Shown in pieces: positions 31,923-40,701 of a stretch of DNA of 64,000 nucleotides. Each line of letters starts with the position of its first letter. The stretch's first letter is position 1. A model generated the notes under the pieces. That model made no database searches. It saw nothing but the letters and a program-made list of their open reading frames with translations, and had not been told where the DNA came from. The DNA is taken from the NCBI RefSeq assembly GCF_014204755.1, contig NZ_JACHLZ010000001.1, forward strand, positions 3,038,001-3,102,000. The letters run 5' to 3'. The stretch is from Brachybacterium aquaticum (GTDB lineage Bacteria; Actinomycetota; Actinomycetes; Actinomycetales; Dermabacteraceae). The position numbers were made by a program, and so were the translations under genes.

Positions 31923-32293
31923 TCCACGAGCCGACCATCGCCTACGTTGCCCGTCGGACCGCCGAGGGCAAGAGCAAGCGCGACATCATCCGCTGCCTGA
32001 AGCGCTACGTCATCCGCGAGGTCTACCACCTCATCAAGGTCAACCCCCGCACCGGCGAAATCGCGGGTTGACAACTATAGGAGCGTCAACGCCCTGGCTG
32101 AGACCGTCAACGGCCTCTACAAAGCCGAGCTCATCCACCGACGCCGCACCTGGCCCTCAGCGACCGCCGTCGAGATCGCCACTCTGGACTGGGTCACCTG
32201 GTGGAACACGAAGCGCCTGCACGAAGCACTCGACTATCGCACCCCGGCCGAAGTCGAAGCGGCCTACACTCACCCCACGACGACCGCGCCCGC
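31923..32293 (+). pseudogene. Second copy of the IS110/IS3 junction (371-bp direct repeat, right copy)
   Basis: Contains the last 49 codons of an IS110 transposase (EPTIAYVARRTAEGKSKRDI), its right end with TTGACA at 32068-32073, and IS3 orfB from NALAET to TTTAPA. It is about 99% identical to 27097-27467. Neither gene is whole. The left edge abuts the TetR gene, the right edge the decayed flavoprotein gene. Confidence 0.92.
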
Positions 32294-33035
32294 CTGGAGG
32301 CCGAGGGTGATGCCGTCGCCCTGGATGGCCCGGGAGTTCGGCGTGGTGGTGTCGTCGACGATCTCCGCCCAATAGGTGTTGTACTTCTGCAGCATCTTGG
32401 TGTTCGCGCCGAAGCCGCCGGAGGCGAGCACCACGGCGCCGGCCCGCACGATGACGCGCTGGTCGGTGTTCTGCGCCTCGACGCCCACCACGCGGCCGTC
32501 CTCGAGGACGAGCTTCTTGACGTCAGGGTGCCGTAGTCGAACTCGACGCCGATGTCCTCGAGCCAGTGCACGGAGTCGAGCACGTTGTCGGTGAGCATCT
32601 TGACCAGGTCGCAGTTGCCGTAGACGCTGCGGCCAGTGAGGTCGGTGCGCTTGCCGGCCTTGTAGGTCTGGATCCGGTACCGCAGCGAGGGTCGAGGAGG
32701 TGCTGCTCCGTGCGCTCGACAACGGCGAGGTACGCCCGGAGGCGAGGCCCGCACCGCCGGCGCCGACCACGACCACGTCGGTCTCGAGGTGTACCGGGGC
32801 GGAGAACGAGGGGTCGTACTCCGGGGTGGCGATGATGACGCCGTCCGAGGCGGAGACCGCGTCGATCAAAGCGCACCTCCGGGGTCTGCGAGTCCTTCGC
32901 GCGGAACGCCGGGAGCGGACGGATCTCGAACGGCTCGACCTGCACCCTGTCCGCGAAGTGAGCGGCGATGCACTGCATCAGGGACCGGTTCGTCGAGTCC
33001 GTGGAGTTGTTGCGGACGATGCCTACGAATGCCAT
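32290..33035 (-). pseudogene. FMN-reductase/FAD flavoprotein fusion (fumarate or acrylate reductase type), heavily decayed
   Basis: From ATG 33035 the frame reads [20 protein letters not shown] and [13 protein letters not shown], the start of an NADPH-dependent FMN reductase domain. After a frameshift near 32880 comes [20 protein letters not shown], then directly [18 protein letters not shown], an FAD-binding GxGxxG motif, so most of the first domain is deleted. Further pieces in other frames are [34 protein letters not shown] and [20 protein letters not shown], typical of fumarate-reductase-like flavoproteins. The gene is cut at 32293 by insertion-sequence DNA. Intact fusions reduce C=C bonds of unsaturated acids with NAD(P)H. 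Confidence 0.8.
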
Positions 33036-33387
33036 GTGTGTCTTCTGGTCCCGAAGGGGCGTGTCCGGACGGGACCGACCGCGGGAGGCCGCGCAGGCGG
33101 GACGAGCCGCTGCGTGACTATCGGCGCAAATCGGGAGGGGGGACGGCTGATTCAGTCTTAGAGATGGGGGTGACCGGTGGGTATGGCGGGTGGGCGGGGC
33201 GCGCGGGTGGGGAGGTCGGCCGACCGGGGCGGGCGGCGCGTTGCCCATGGAGTTCGCTCAACGACGGGGAAGCGCCCCGGTACCGAGCTGATCCGCACCG
33301 AGCCCCGGGGGCCATCCCCCGCCCCGGCGGCGCGTCAGCCCCCAGTCGGCTCTCGGAGGCCGCGACTAGGCTGAGGACCTGGCCGCC
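33036..33387. other. Non-coding stretch before the xpaC paralogue
   Basis: No gene supported. It should hold the promoter of the decayed flavoprotein gene (minus) and, on the plus strand, TAGGCT at 33367-33372 as a possible -10 box for the xpaC paralogue. Confidence 0.35.
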
Positions 33388-34362
33388 GTGCCGGCGGCCC
33401 GCCCCCACCGGACGACGCCGCGAGCCCCGAGAGGTCTGCACCCCGCTGTGAACACCCAGAACCGACTGCCGAGGAACGGCCGGCCCGTCCAGGGCCGTGC
33501 TCCCTCACGGCCCGGGGGGATACCCGGTCTTCCGCAGTCCTGGGCACGGCAGCGGGAGACCTGGTCGCAGCCGCAGCAGAGGTGGGCCCCGCCGCGCAAC
33601 GAGGTGCACGAGGGCACGATCCTCCCGCCCCGTTCCCGCGCCCTGTCGAAGCATCGTCGCCGCGGGCGCTGGCTCACCGTCGGCGTGCCGACCGTGCTCG
33701 GCGGCACCCTCGGCTTCACAACCTTCCTGATCCTCGGCGTCAGCAGCCTCGTCGGCGGTGCCGGTCTGCTCGCCCCCACCCTCGCCGGACTCGGCGTCAC
33801 CGCCGTGATCGGTGGTGGCAGCGCGTTCCTGCTGCGGAACCGGCGGCCGAAGCGGGTGACGCTCAGCGGCTCATCCGAGGAGCTCACCGCCGGCACCCGC
33901 GCCGTCTTCGTGAAGATCCTCCACGCCACGTCCCAGCAGCGCCGCCGACTGTTTCGGGCCCGGCGCCACACCCGCGGTCCACTTCTCACCCCGGCGCTGG
34001 ACCGCGCCGACACGCTGCTGCAGCGGATCGACGGGCTCCTCGCCTCCGGCACCCTGCAGTCCCGCCGCGCCTCGGACGCGGACGTGCTGGCGCTGGAGGG
34101 GATGGCGACCCGCTACGTCCCCGAGCTGCTGGACGCGCTCGAGGAGACCGCGGGGATCCTCACCACCGTGGAGGGCGATGCGCAGCGGAAGGCGATGACG
34201 AACCTCCAGCGCATCGAGCAGCAGCTGACCACGCTGGACGGCCGGGTCGCGAGGATCGAGGACGACGTCGTCTCCGGCGTCACCCGCACCCTCGACGTGC
34301 ACCAGGAGTTCCTGCGCACCCGTTTCGCCGACGATGAGGACGGCCCGGCGACCGGCCGCTGA
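33388..34362 (+). CDS. XpaC-like protein, paralogue of the 4076-5113 gene
   Basis: Up to 324 residues: a basic, proline-rich N-terminal 90, two or three membrane helices (PTVLGGTLGFTTFLILGVSS, GLLAPTLAGLGVTAVIGGGS), then a helical domain that aligns with the 4076 gene along its whole length: LLQRIDGLLASGTLQSRRAS, ALEGMATRYVPELLDALEET, RIEDDVVSGVTRTLDVHQEF, LRTRFAD. Unlike the first copy it has no telA next to it. Start uncertain between GTG 33388 and GTG 33448; neither has a good ribosome site. Confidence 0.7.
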   Translation: MPAARPHRTTPRAPRGLHPAVNTQNRLPRNGRPVQGRAPSRPGGIPGLPQSWARQRETWSQPQQRWAPPRNEVHEGTILPPRSRALSKHRRRGRWLTVGVPTVLGGTLGFTTFLILGVSSLVGGAGLLAPTLAGLGVTAVIGGGSAFLLRNRRPKRVTLSGSSEELTAGTRAVFVKILHATSQQRRRLFRARRHTRGPLLTPALDRADTLLQRIDGLLASGTLQSRRASDADVLALEGMATRYVPELLDALEETAGILTTVEGDAQRKAMTNLQRIEQQLTTLDGRVARIEDDVVSGVTRTLDVHQEFLRTRFADDEDGPATGR

Positions 34363-34372
34363 GCTCTCCCCC

Positions 34373-35584
34373 TCACCTCGCCAGCGCGTTCGGGAACCCG
34401 AGGTGCCTGGCGATGATCGCGAGCTGCACTTCGTTGGTGCCCTCGCCGACCTGGAGCACGCGCGAGTCGCGGTAGTGGCGGGCGACGACGTTCTCGTTGA
34501 GGAAGCCCTGGCCGCCCCAGATGTGGCAGGCGTCGCGGGCGTTGTCGGCCGCGGCCTCGCTGCCCACGAGCTTGGCGATCGAGGCCTCCTTCGAGAAGGG
34601 CATCCCGGCGTCGAGGCGGCGCGCGGCCTCGTGCATGAGGGCGCGCGCCCCGGCCACGCGGGCCTGCATGCGAGCGAGGGTGAAGGCGACGTGCTGGTGC
34701 TCGCCGAGGGGGCGGTCGAACACGATGCGGCTCTTCGAGCGCTCGACCGCCTGCTCGAGGCAGCCCTGGGCGGCGCCGACGCACAGCGCCGCGATCGCGA
34801 CGCGGCCCTGGTCGAGGCTGGCGAGGAAGTTCGCGAAGCCGCGGCCCCGCTCCCCCAGCAGGTTCTCCTCGGGCACGCGCACGTCCTCGAGCAGCAGCGG
34901 GTGGGTGTCCGAGGTGTGCCAGCCGACCTTGTCGTAGCTCGGCAGGACGGTGAGCCCGGGGGTGTTCGCGGGGACGATGATCGTGGACAGCTCGGGGACC
35001 TGCTTCCCGTCCCGTCCCTCCTTCTGCCCGGTCACGGCGGTGACGGTGATCAGCGAGGTGATGGGGGTGCCGGAGTTGGTGATGAACTGCTTGGACCCGT
35101 CGATCACCCAGGTCCCGTCCTCGAGGCGGGCGGTGGTGCGGGTGGCACCGGCGTCGGAGCCGGCGTCCGCCTCGGTGAGTCCGAAGGCGGCGAGCTGCTC
35201 CCCACGGGCGAGCGACGGCAGGTAGCGCTCCTGCTGGGCGCGGGTGCCGTAGCTGAGGATCGGCATGGTGCCGAGACCGAGCCCCGCCTCGAGGGTGACG
35301 GCGATCGACTGGTCCACGCGAGCGAGCTGCTCGACGGCGACGCAGAGGGAGAGGTAATCGCGGCCCTGACCGTCGAACTCGCGCGGCACCGGCAGGCCGA
35401 ACAGGCCCATCCTCCCCATCTCGGCGATGATCTCCATCGGCAGGCGGCGCTCGGTGTCGTAGGTGTAGCTGGCGGGGGCGACGACCTCGTCGGCGAAGTC
35501 GCGCACCTGCGCGGCGAGGCGCTGGTGGTCCTCGGGGAGCATCTCGGTGCCGGGCGGGGGCGAGGGGGCGACGGTGGTGGTCAT
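34373..35584 (-). CDS. Acyl-CoA dehydrogenase (isovaleryl-CoA dehydrogenase type)
   Basis: 403 residues, complete. Family signatures are LAAFGLTEADAGSDAGATRT (FAD/substrate loop), SKQFITNSGTPITSLITVTA, and near the C-terminus IWGGQGFLNENVVARHYRDS, VLQVGEGTNEVQLAIIARHL with a likely catalytic Glu. It oxidises a short or branched acyl-CoA to the enoyl-CoA, passing electrons to ETF. Last gene of the branched-chain operon, 28 nt after the CitE-like gene, with AAGGAG before ATG 35584. In Mycobacterium tuberculosis the fadE19 gene holds a similar place. Confidence 0.9.
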   Translation of the reverse strand: MTTTVAPSPPPGTEMLPEDHQRLAAQVRDFADEVVAPASYTYDTERRLPMEIIAEMGRMGLFGLPVPREFDGQGRDYLSLCVAVEQLARVDQSIAVTLEAGLGLGTMPILSYGTRAQQERYLPSLARGEQLAAFGLTEADAGSDAGATRTTARLEDGTWVIDGSKQFITNSGTPITSLITVTAVTGQKEGRDGKQVPELSTIIVPANTPGLTVLPSYDKVGWHTSDTHPLLLEDVRVPEENLLGERGRGFANFLASLDQGRVAIAALCVGAAQGCLEQAVERSKSRIVFDRPLGEHQHVAFTLARMQARVAGARALMHEAARRLDAGMPFSKEASIAKLVGSEAAADNARDACHIWGGQGFLNENVVARHYRDSRVLQVGEGTNEVQLAIIARHLGFPNALAR

Positions 35585-35612
35585 GGGGTTCTCCTTCGAG
35601 CGGCGCTGCTGG

Positions 35613-36554
35613 TCAGGTGGGGAACGGGACGGGATCGACGGCTTCTGGCACCTCAGGATCGGGGGCGTGCTCCGCGCGGGCGACGAGGGTGCGGGCGTGA
35701 CGCAGGAGCGGCTCGTCGACCATCGCGCCCTCGTGGGCGAACACCCCACCGTGATGCTCCGCGGCGGCGGCGAGCAGGTCCCGGGCGCGGGCGAGCTGGG
35801 CGGGATCCGGGGCGTGGGCGGCACGGACCACGGCCACCTGGTCCGGGTGCAGGCAGGCGGTGGCGGTGAAGCCAGAGGCCGCGGCGTCCTCCGCCTCCTC
35901 ACGCAGACCCTCGAGATCGGCGAGGTGGAGGTGGACAGCGTCGATCGCGGCGCGCTGGTGGGCCCGGGCGGCGAGCAGCACGGCCGAGCGGGCGTGGAGG
36001 ACCACGTCGCGGTAGCTCCCGTCGGACCGGCGGGAGGAGGTGCCGCCGAGCGAGGCGATGAGGTCCTCCCCGCCCCACATGAGCGCGGCGACGTCGGGAT
36101 GCGCGGCGATCTCCCCGGCGGCGAGCACGCCGCGCGCCGTCTCGCACAGGGCGATGACGCGCGTCCCGGGAAGGCGGGCGACGAGGCGGCCGACGTCCGC
36201 GGCGCTCTCGGTCTTGGCGAGCATCACCCACGTGGGGCGGCGGGCGGCGAGAGCGGCGGTGTCGGCCTCGAACTCGGCGGTGCGTGCGGGGTTCACGCGC
36301 ACGATGGTGCGTGCGGGGTCGAGCTGGTGGGCGGCGACCGCGGCGCGCGCGACGGGCTTGTCCGGGAGGGCGACCGCGTCCTCGAGGTCGAGGATGACGG
36401 CATCGGCGCGGGCGGCGGCCTTCGCGAAGCGGTCCGGGCGGTCTCCGGGGCAGAACAGCAGGGCAGGGCCGAGGGCGGCGAGCTCCTCCGCGCCCAACGG
36501 CACCTCCCCGGCCCGGCGCTGGACATGCTCGCCGGGGGCCGGCTCGCGCGTCAT
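35613..36554 (-). CDS. CitE-like CoA ester lyase (HpcH/HpaI family)
   Basis: 313 residues with the TIM-barrel lyase pattern: ALLFCPGDRPDRFAKAAARA, AVILDLEDAVALPDKPVARA (metal-binding Glu/Asp), TIVRVNPARTAEFEAD, VIALCETARGVLAAGEIAA, ALMWGGEDLIASLGG and CLHPDQVAVVRAAH. Family members cleave citramalyl-CoA or beta-hydroxyacyl-CoA, giving acetyl-CoA. It overlaps the MaoC gene by 4 nt (ATGA). Its place between MaoC and the dehydrogenase in a leucine-type operon is like Rv2498c in M. tuberculosis. Confidence 0.88.
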   Translation of the reverse strand: MTREPAPGEHVQRRAGEVPLGAEELAALGPALLFCPGDRPDRFAKAAARADAVILDLEDAVALPDKPVARAAVAAHQLDPARTIVRVNPARTAEFEADTAALAARRPTWVMLAKTESAADVGRLVARLPGTRVIALCETARGVLAAGEIAAHPDVAALMWGGEDLIASLGGTSSRRSDGSYRDVVLHARSAVLLAARAHQRAAIDAVHLHLADLEGLREEAEDAAASGFTATACLHPDQVAVVRAAHAPDPAQLARARDLLAAAAEHHGGVFAHEGAMVDEPLLRHARTLVARAEHAPDPEVPEAVDPVPFPT

Positions 36555-37063
36555 GACGGGCTCCCAGGAGCGGGCTCGTCCGTCGGCGCGCAGTGCATGA
36601 GCGTGGTGCGCACGGCGCGGACCACGACCTCACCGTGCTGGTTGCGGCCGGTGTGGACGAGGGAGACCACCGCCTTACCGGGGCGGGAGCGGGAGGGCCG
36701 CACCGCGGTCACCTCGGTCTCGGAGTACAGGGTGTCGCCGAGCAGCAGCGGTGCGGGGAAGGTGACCTCGCCGAACCCGAGGTTCGCGACCAGCGTGCCC
36801 TGGGTGAGCTGGGCGACCGAGGCACCGACCACGGTGGCGAGGGTGAACATCGAGTTCACCAGGCGCTGCCCGAACTCGGTGCCCGCCGCCCACGCCGCAT
36901 CGAGGTGCAGGGCCTGCGGGTTCATGGTCATGGTCGTGAACAGGACGTTGTCCGCCTCGGTGACGGTGCGGCCGGGCCGGTGCTCGTAGATCGCGCCGAT
37001 CTGCAGCTCGTCGGCGTAGAGGCCGCGCTGCACGATCCGCGGCGGGGCGGGGCGCTCGTTCAT
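36551..37063 (-). CDS. MaoC family dehydratase
   Basis: 170 residues, one hot-dog domain: IGAIYEHRPGRTVTEADNVL, FTTMTMNPQALHLDAAWAAG with the hydratase-2 motif residues around Asn-His, and FGEVTFPAPLLLGDTLYSET. It hydrates an enoyl-CoA, probably a methyl-branched one such as mesaconyl- or itaconyl-type CoA, to feed the CitE-like lyase (inference from order). Start ATG 37063 overlaps the carboxylase stop by 4 nt, with AGGAGG 6 nt upstream. The 382-codon open frame beyond it is a shadow of the carboxylase gene. Confidence 0.88.
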   Translation of the reverse strand: MNERPAPPRIVQRGLYADELQIGAIYEHRPGRTVTEADNVLFTTMTMNPQALHLDAAWAAGTEFGQRLVNSMFTLATVVGASVAQLTQGTLVANLGFGEVTFPAPLLLGDTLYSETEVTAVRPSRSRPGKAVVSLVHTGRNQHGEVVVRAVRTTLMHCAPTDEPAPGSPS

Positions 37064-39081
37064 GGGTGCACCTCCTGGAGCGATGGGGCGGCCAGCGGGG
37101 TCTCTTCCGTGACGACCTGGGCGAGCTCCTGGCCGCGCACCACGCGGTCTCCGCGGCGGACGTGCAGGCGCACGGTGCCGTCGCTCGGGGCGGTGAGGGT
37201 GTGCTCCATCTTCATCGCCTCGACCACGAGCACGGGGTCCCCGGCGGTGACCGCGCTGCCGCCCTCGGCGAGGACGGCGGTGACGATGCCCGGCATCGGG
37301 GAGGCGAGGGTGGGGGCCGCGGCACCGGGACCCGTGCGACGAGCAGGGACGTGGAAGGCCAGCTCGTGGTCTCCGCCCGGCAATCCGAGCCATACGGCCT
37401 GCGCGGTGGTCGCCCAGGTCATCGGCACGCGGTGGCCGTCGACGGTGACCGCCCCGGGGTGCAGCTCGACCACGTGCTCGGCCGTCGCGGACAGGGCCGC
37501 CGTCGAGCCGCTGCGCACCTCCGCCACCGCACGCTCGGGCGTGCCGGTCAGCGCGACCTCGACCGCCTCCCCGTCGGCCGCGAAGCGGACCACGAGCGGA
37601 GCCTGCGCGCCGAGGCGCCAGCCCGTCGGCGCCTGCCAGATCCCCGACCGGCGCGCCGCCGCGATCTCCTGCCAGCGCACCGCCGCGGCGACCGCCCACA
37701 CCGCCGCGCCCGGGGACGCCGGCGCGAGCCGGTCCAGGGAGCGCTCGATGAGGCCGGTGTCGACCCTCCCGGCGCGGGTCTCGGGCAGGGCGAGCAGTGC
37801 GCGCAGGAACGACGCGTTGGTGCGGACGCCGAGGATGTGGGTCTGCTCGAGGGCGCGGTCGAGCGCGGTGAGGGCGGCCTCGCGGGTTCCGGCGTGGGTG
37901 ATGACCTTGGCGAGCATGGGGTCATAGCTGCTGGTCACGTCCATGCCGGTGGCGAGCGCGTGGTCCACCCGGGCGCTCTGCGGCAGGGCGAGGGAGAGGA
38001 CGGTACCGCCGGTGGGGAGGAACCCGGCGGCGGGGTCCTCGGCGTAGACGCGGGCCTCGAGCGCATGGCCGCGCACCTGGACGTCCTCCTGCCGGGCGGC
38101 GAGCCGCTGGCCGTCCGCGATGCGGAGCTGGGCGGCGACGAGGTCCGTGCCGGTGACCTCCTCGGTGACGGCGTGCTCGACCTGGAGGCGGGTGTTCATC
38201 TCGAGGAAGTACGGCTCGTCCGGGGAGGCAGCGTCGAGCAGGAACTCGACGGTGCCGGCGCCCACGTAGTCCACGGAGCGGGCGACCTCGAGCGCGAGCG
38301 CGCCAAGGCGTTCGCGCTGGTCAGCGGTGAGGTCGGGGCTCGGCGCCTCCTCGATGACCTTCTGGTGGCGACGCTGGAGGGAGCACTCCCGCTCACCGAG
38401 GTGGAGGGCGCGGCCGTGGGCGTCGGCGAGGATCTGCACCTCGAGGTGGCGGGGCGCGGCGACGTACCGCTCGAGGAAGAGGGTGTCGTCGCCGAAGGCC
38501 CCCACGGCCTCACGCCGCGCGGCGGCGAGCGCGGCGGGCAGCGCGTCCGCGGACTCGACGACGTGCATGCCCTTGCCTCCCCCACCCGCCGCTGGCTTGA
38601 CCAGCAGCGGGAACCCGACCTCCGCCGCGCCGGCTACGAGCACCGCGTCGTCGAGGCCCGGCGCGGACAGCCCCGGCACGACCGGGACACCGCGTGCGGT
38701 GACCGCGGCGCGGGCGGCGATCTTGTCGCCCATGGTCTCGATCGCGCGGGCCGAGGGGCCGACGAAGGCGATGCCCGCCTCCTCGCAGGCGCGGGCGAGG
38801 GCCGGGCGCTCGGAGAGGAAGCCGTAGCCGGGGTGGAGCGCGTCGGCCCCTGCGGCCCGGGCCGCGGCGATCAGGCCGTCGACGTCGAGATAGGAGTCGA
38901 GGCGCACGGCGCGGTCGGCAGCGGCGACGTGCGGCGCGTCCACGTCCTCGTCAGTGTGGACGGCGATCGCGGTGAGGCCGAGGGCATGGACGGTGCGCAG
39001 GATGCGCAGCGCGATCTCGCCGCGGTTGGCGATGAGGACCGTGGTGAGGGACAGGGGTGCCGGGGTGAAGAGGCTGGTCAT
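37060..39081 (-). CDS. accA1: Acyl-CoA carboxylase alpha subunit (biotin carboxylase and biotin carrier)
   Basis: 673 residues. Biotin carboxylase domain 15-460 (IANRGEIALRILRTVHALGL, PAAGGGGKGMHVVES ATP-grasp loop, FLEMNTRLQVEHAVTEEVTG), a linker domain, and a C-terminal biotin carrier with EAMKMEHTL at about residue 630. It carboxylates its own biotin with ATP and bicarbonate and passes the carboxyl group to the beta subunit encoded next to it. From the operon the substrate is probably 3-methylcrotonyl-CoA (leucine pathway), though acetyl- or propionyl-CoA cannot be excluded. Confidence 0.92.
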   Translation of the reverse strand: MTSLFTPAPLSLTTVLIANRGEIALRILRTVHALGLTAIAVHTDEDVDAPHVAAADRAVRLDSYLDVDGLIAAARAAGADALHPGYGFLSERPALARACEEAGIAFVGPSARAIETMGDKIAARAAVTARGVPVVPGLSAPGLDDAVLVAGAAEVGFPLLVKPAAGGGGKGMHVVESADALPAALAAARREAVGAFGDDTLFLERYVAAPRHLEVQILADAHGRALHLGERECSLQRRHQKVIEEAPSPDLTADQRERLGALALEVARSVDYVGAGTVEFLLDAASPDEPYFLEMNTRLQVEHAVTEEVTGTDLVAAQLRIADGQRLAARQEDVQVRGHALEARVYAEDPAAGFLPTGGTVLSLALPQSARVDHALATGMDVTSSYDPMLAKVITHAGTREAALTALDRALEQTHILGVRTNASFLRALLALPETRAGRVDTGLIERSLDRLAPASPGAAVWAVAAAVRWQEIAAARRSGIWQAPTGWRLGAQAPLVVRFAADGEAVEVALTGTPERAVAEVRSGSTAALSATAEHVVELHPGAVTVDGHRVPMTWATTAQAVWLGLPGGDHELAFHVPARRTGPGAAAPTLASPMPGIVTAVLAEGGSAVTAGDPVLVVEAMKMEHTLTAPSDGTVRLHVRRGDRVVRGQELAQVVTEETPLAAPSLQEVHP

Positions 39082-39088
39082 CGCGGCC

Positions 39089-40699
39089 TCACATCCGGTA
39101 GATCGGTCGCGCGGGCGGGGGCAGCGGGGTGCGGGTGACGACGTCGAGGGCGAGGGAGAGGACGGTGCGGGTCTCGGCGGGGTCGATGATCCCGTCGTCC
39201 CACAGCCGGGCGCTGGAGTAGTAGGGGCTGCCCTGGGACTCGTAGCGCTCCCGGATCGGGCGGCGGAACTCCTCCTCCTCGGCCTCGCTCCAGGTGCCGC
39301 CGCGGGCTTCGATGCCGTCGCGGCGCACGGTCGCGAGCACGGACGCGGCCTGCGCCCCGCCCATCACGGAGACGCGCGCGTTCGGCCACAGCCACAGGAA
39401 GCGCGGCGAGTAGGCGCGCCCGCACATGGAATAGGTGCCCGCGCCGAAGGAGCCGCCGATGACGACGGTCAGCTTGGGCACGCGGGCGCAGGCGACGGCG
39501 GCGACCATCTTCGCGCCGTCCTTGGCGATGCCGCCGCGCTCGTACTCGGCGCCGACCATGAACCCGGCGATGTTCTGCAGGAACAAGAGCGGGATGCCGC
39601 GCTGGTCGCACAGCTCGAGGAAGTGGGCGCCCTTGAGCGCGGACTCGCTGAACAGCACCCCGTTGTTCGCGACGATGCCCACGTGGTGCCCGTCGATCCG
39701 GGCGAAGGCGGTGACGAGGGTGGTGCCGTAGAGCGGCTTGAACTCGCTGACGGAACCGGCGTCGACGAGGCGGTCGATCACCTCGTGCACGTCGTAGGGG
39801 GTGGAGAGGTCCACGGGGACCACGTCCGCGAGGGTCGCGGGATCCTTCGCGGGCGGCGCAGGCTCGCTCCGAGCGCCGGTCGCGGGCTCGGCCGACGGCG
39901 GGAGGGTGTCGACGATGTCGCGGAGGATCTCGAGGGCGTGCGCGTCGTCCTCGGCGAGGTGGTCGGCGACGCCGGAGACCTCGGTGTGCAGCACTCCCCC
40001 GCCGAGCTCCTCGGCGCTGACCTCCTCGCCGGTCGCGGCCTTCACCAGCGGCGGCCCGCCGAGGAAGATCGTGCCCTGGCCGCGGACGATGACGGTCTGG
40101 TCGCTCATGGCGGGCACGTACGCGCCGCCGGCGGTGGAGGAGCCGAGCACGGCGGCGAGCTGCGGGATCCCGTCGGCGCTCATCCTCGCCTGGTGGTAGA
40201 AGATCCGCCCGAAGTGGTCGCGGTCGGGGAACACCTCGTCCTGCAGCGGGAGGTAGGCGCCGCCGGAGTCGACGAGGTACACGCAGGGCAGGCGGTTCTC
40301 CTGCGCGATCTCCTGGGCGCGCAGGTGCTTCTTCACGGTGAGCGGGAAGTAGGTGCCGCCCTTCACGGTCGCGTCGTTGGCGAGGACCAGGCAGTGGCGG
40401 CCGTGGATCATGCCGATCCCTGCGACGACCCCGGCCGACGGGGCCTCGTCCTCGTACATCCCCCACGCGGCCAGCGGCGCGATCTCGAGGAAGGGGCTGC
40501 CAGGGTCGAGGAGCCGGTCGATCCGCTCCCGGGCGAGCAGCTTCCCGCGGGCGCGGTGCTTCGCGCGGGCGCTCACCGGTCCGCCCTCGGCGACGGCGGC
40601 GAGGCGGGTGCGCAGCTCGGTGACCAGCGCGTCCATGGTCAGCTGGGTGCTGGTCACGGGGTCTGTGCGGGTGCTGGGCTCGCTGCGGGTGCTGGTCAT
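39089..40699 (-). CDS. accD1: Acyl-CoA carboxylase beta subunit (carboxyltransferase)
   Basis: 536 residues of the methylcrotonyl-CoA carboxylase beta type: [80 protein letters not shown] and [20 protein letters not shown]. The two oxyanion-hole glycine segments are present. ATG 40699 lies 2 nt after the E2 stop region, and the alpha subunit follows 7 nt downstream. The motif [18 protein letters not shown] is typical of methylcrotonyl- and geranyl-CoA enzymes rather than propionyl-CoA carboxylase, supporting a role in leucine breakdown. Confidence 0.92.
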   Translation of the reverse strand: MTSTRSEPSTRTDPVTSTQLTMDALVTELRTRLAAVAEGGPVSARAKHRARGKLLARERIDRLLDPGSPFLEIAPLAAWGMYEDEAPSAGVVAGIGMIHGRHCLVLANDATVKGGTYFPLTVKKHLRAQEIAQENRLPCVYLVDSGGAYLPLQDEVFPDRDHFGRIFYHQARMSADGIPQLAAVLGSSTAGGAYVPAMSDQTVIVRGQGTIFLGGPPLVKAATGEEVSAEELGGGVLHTEVSGVADHLAEDDAHALEILRDIVDTLPPSAEPATGARSEPAPPAKDPATLADVVPVDLSTPYDVHEVIDRLVDAGSVSEFKPLYGTTLVTAFARIDGHHVGIVANNGVLFSESALKGAHFLELCDQRGIPLLFLQNIAGFMVGAEYERGGIAKDGAKMVAAVACARVPKLTVVIGGSFGAGTYSMCGRAYSPRFLWLWPNARVSVMGGAQAASVLATVRRDGIEARGGTWSEAEEEEFRRPIRERYESQGSPYYSSARLWDDGIIDPAETRTVLSLALDVVTRTPLPPPARPIYRM

Positions 40700-40701
40700 G
40701 G

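Noticed and set aside
37060-40699. Naming the carboxylase as propionyl-CoA or acetyl-CoA carboxylase
   Set aside because: The bkd, dehydrogenase and MaoC context and the [18 protein letters not shown] motif fit methylcrotonyl-CoA better, though the sequence alone does not prove it.
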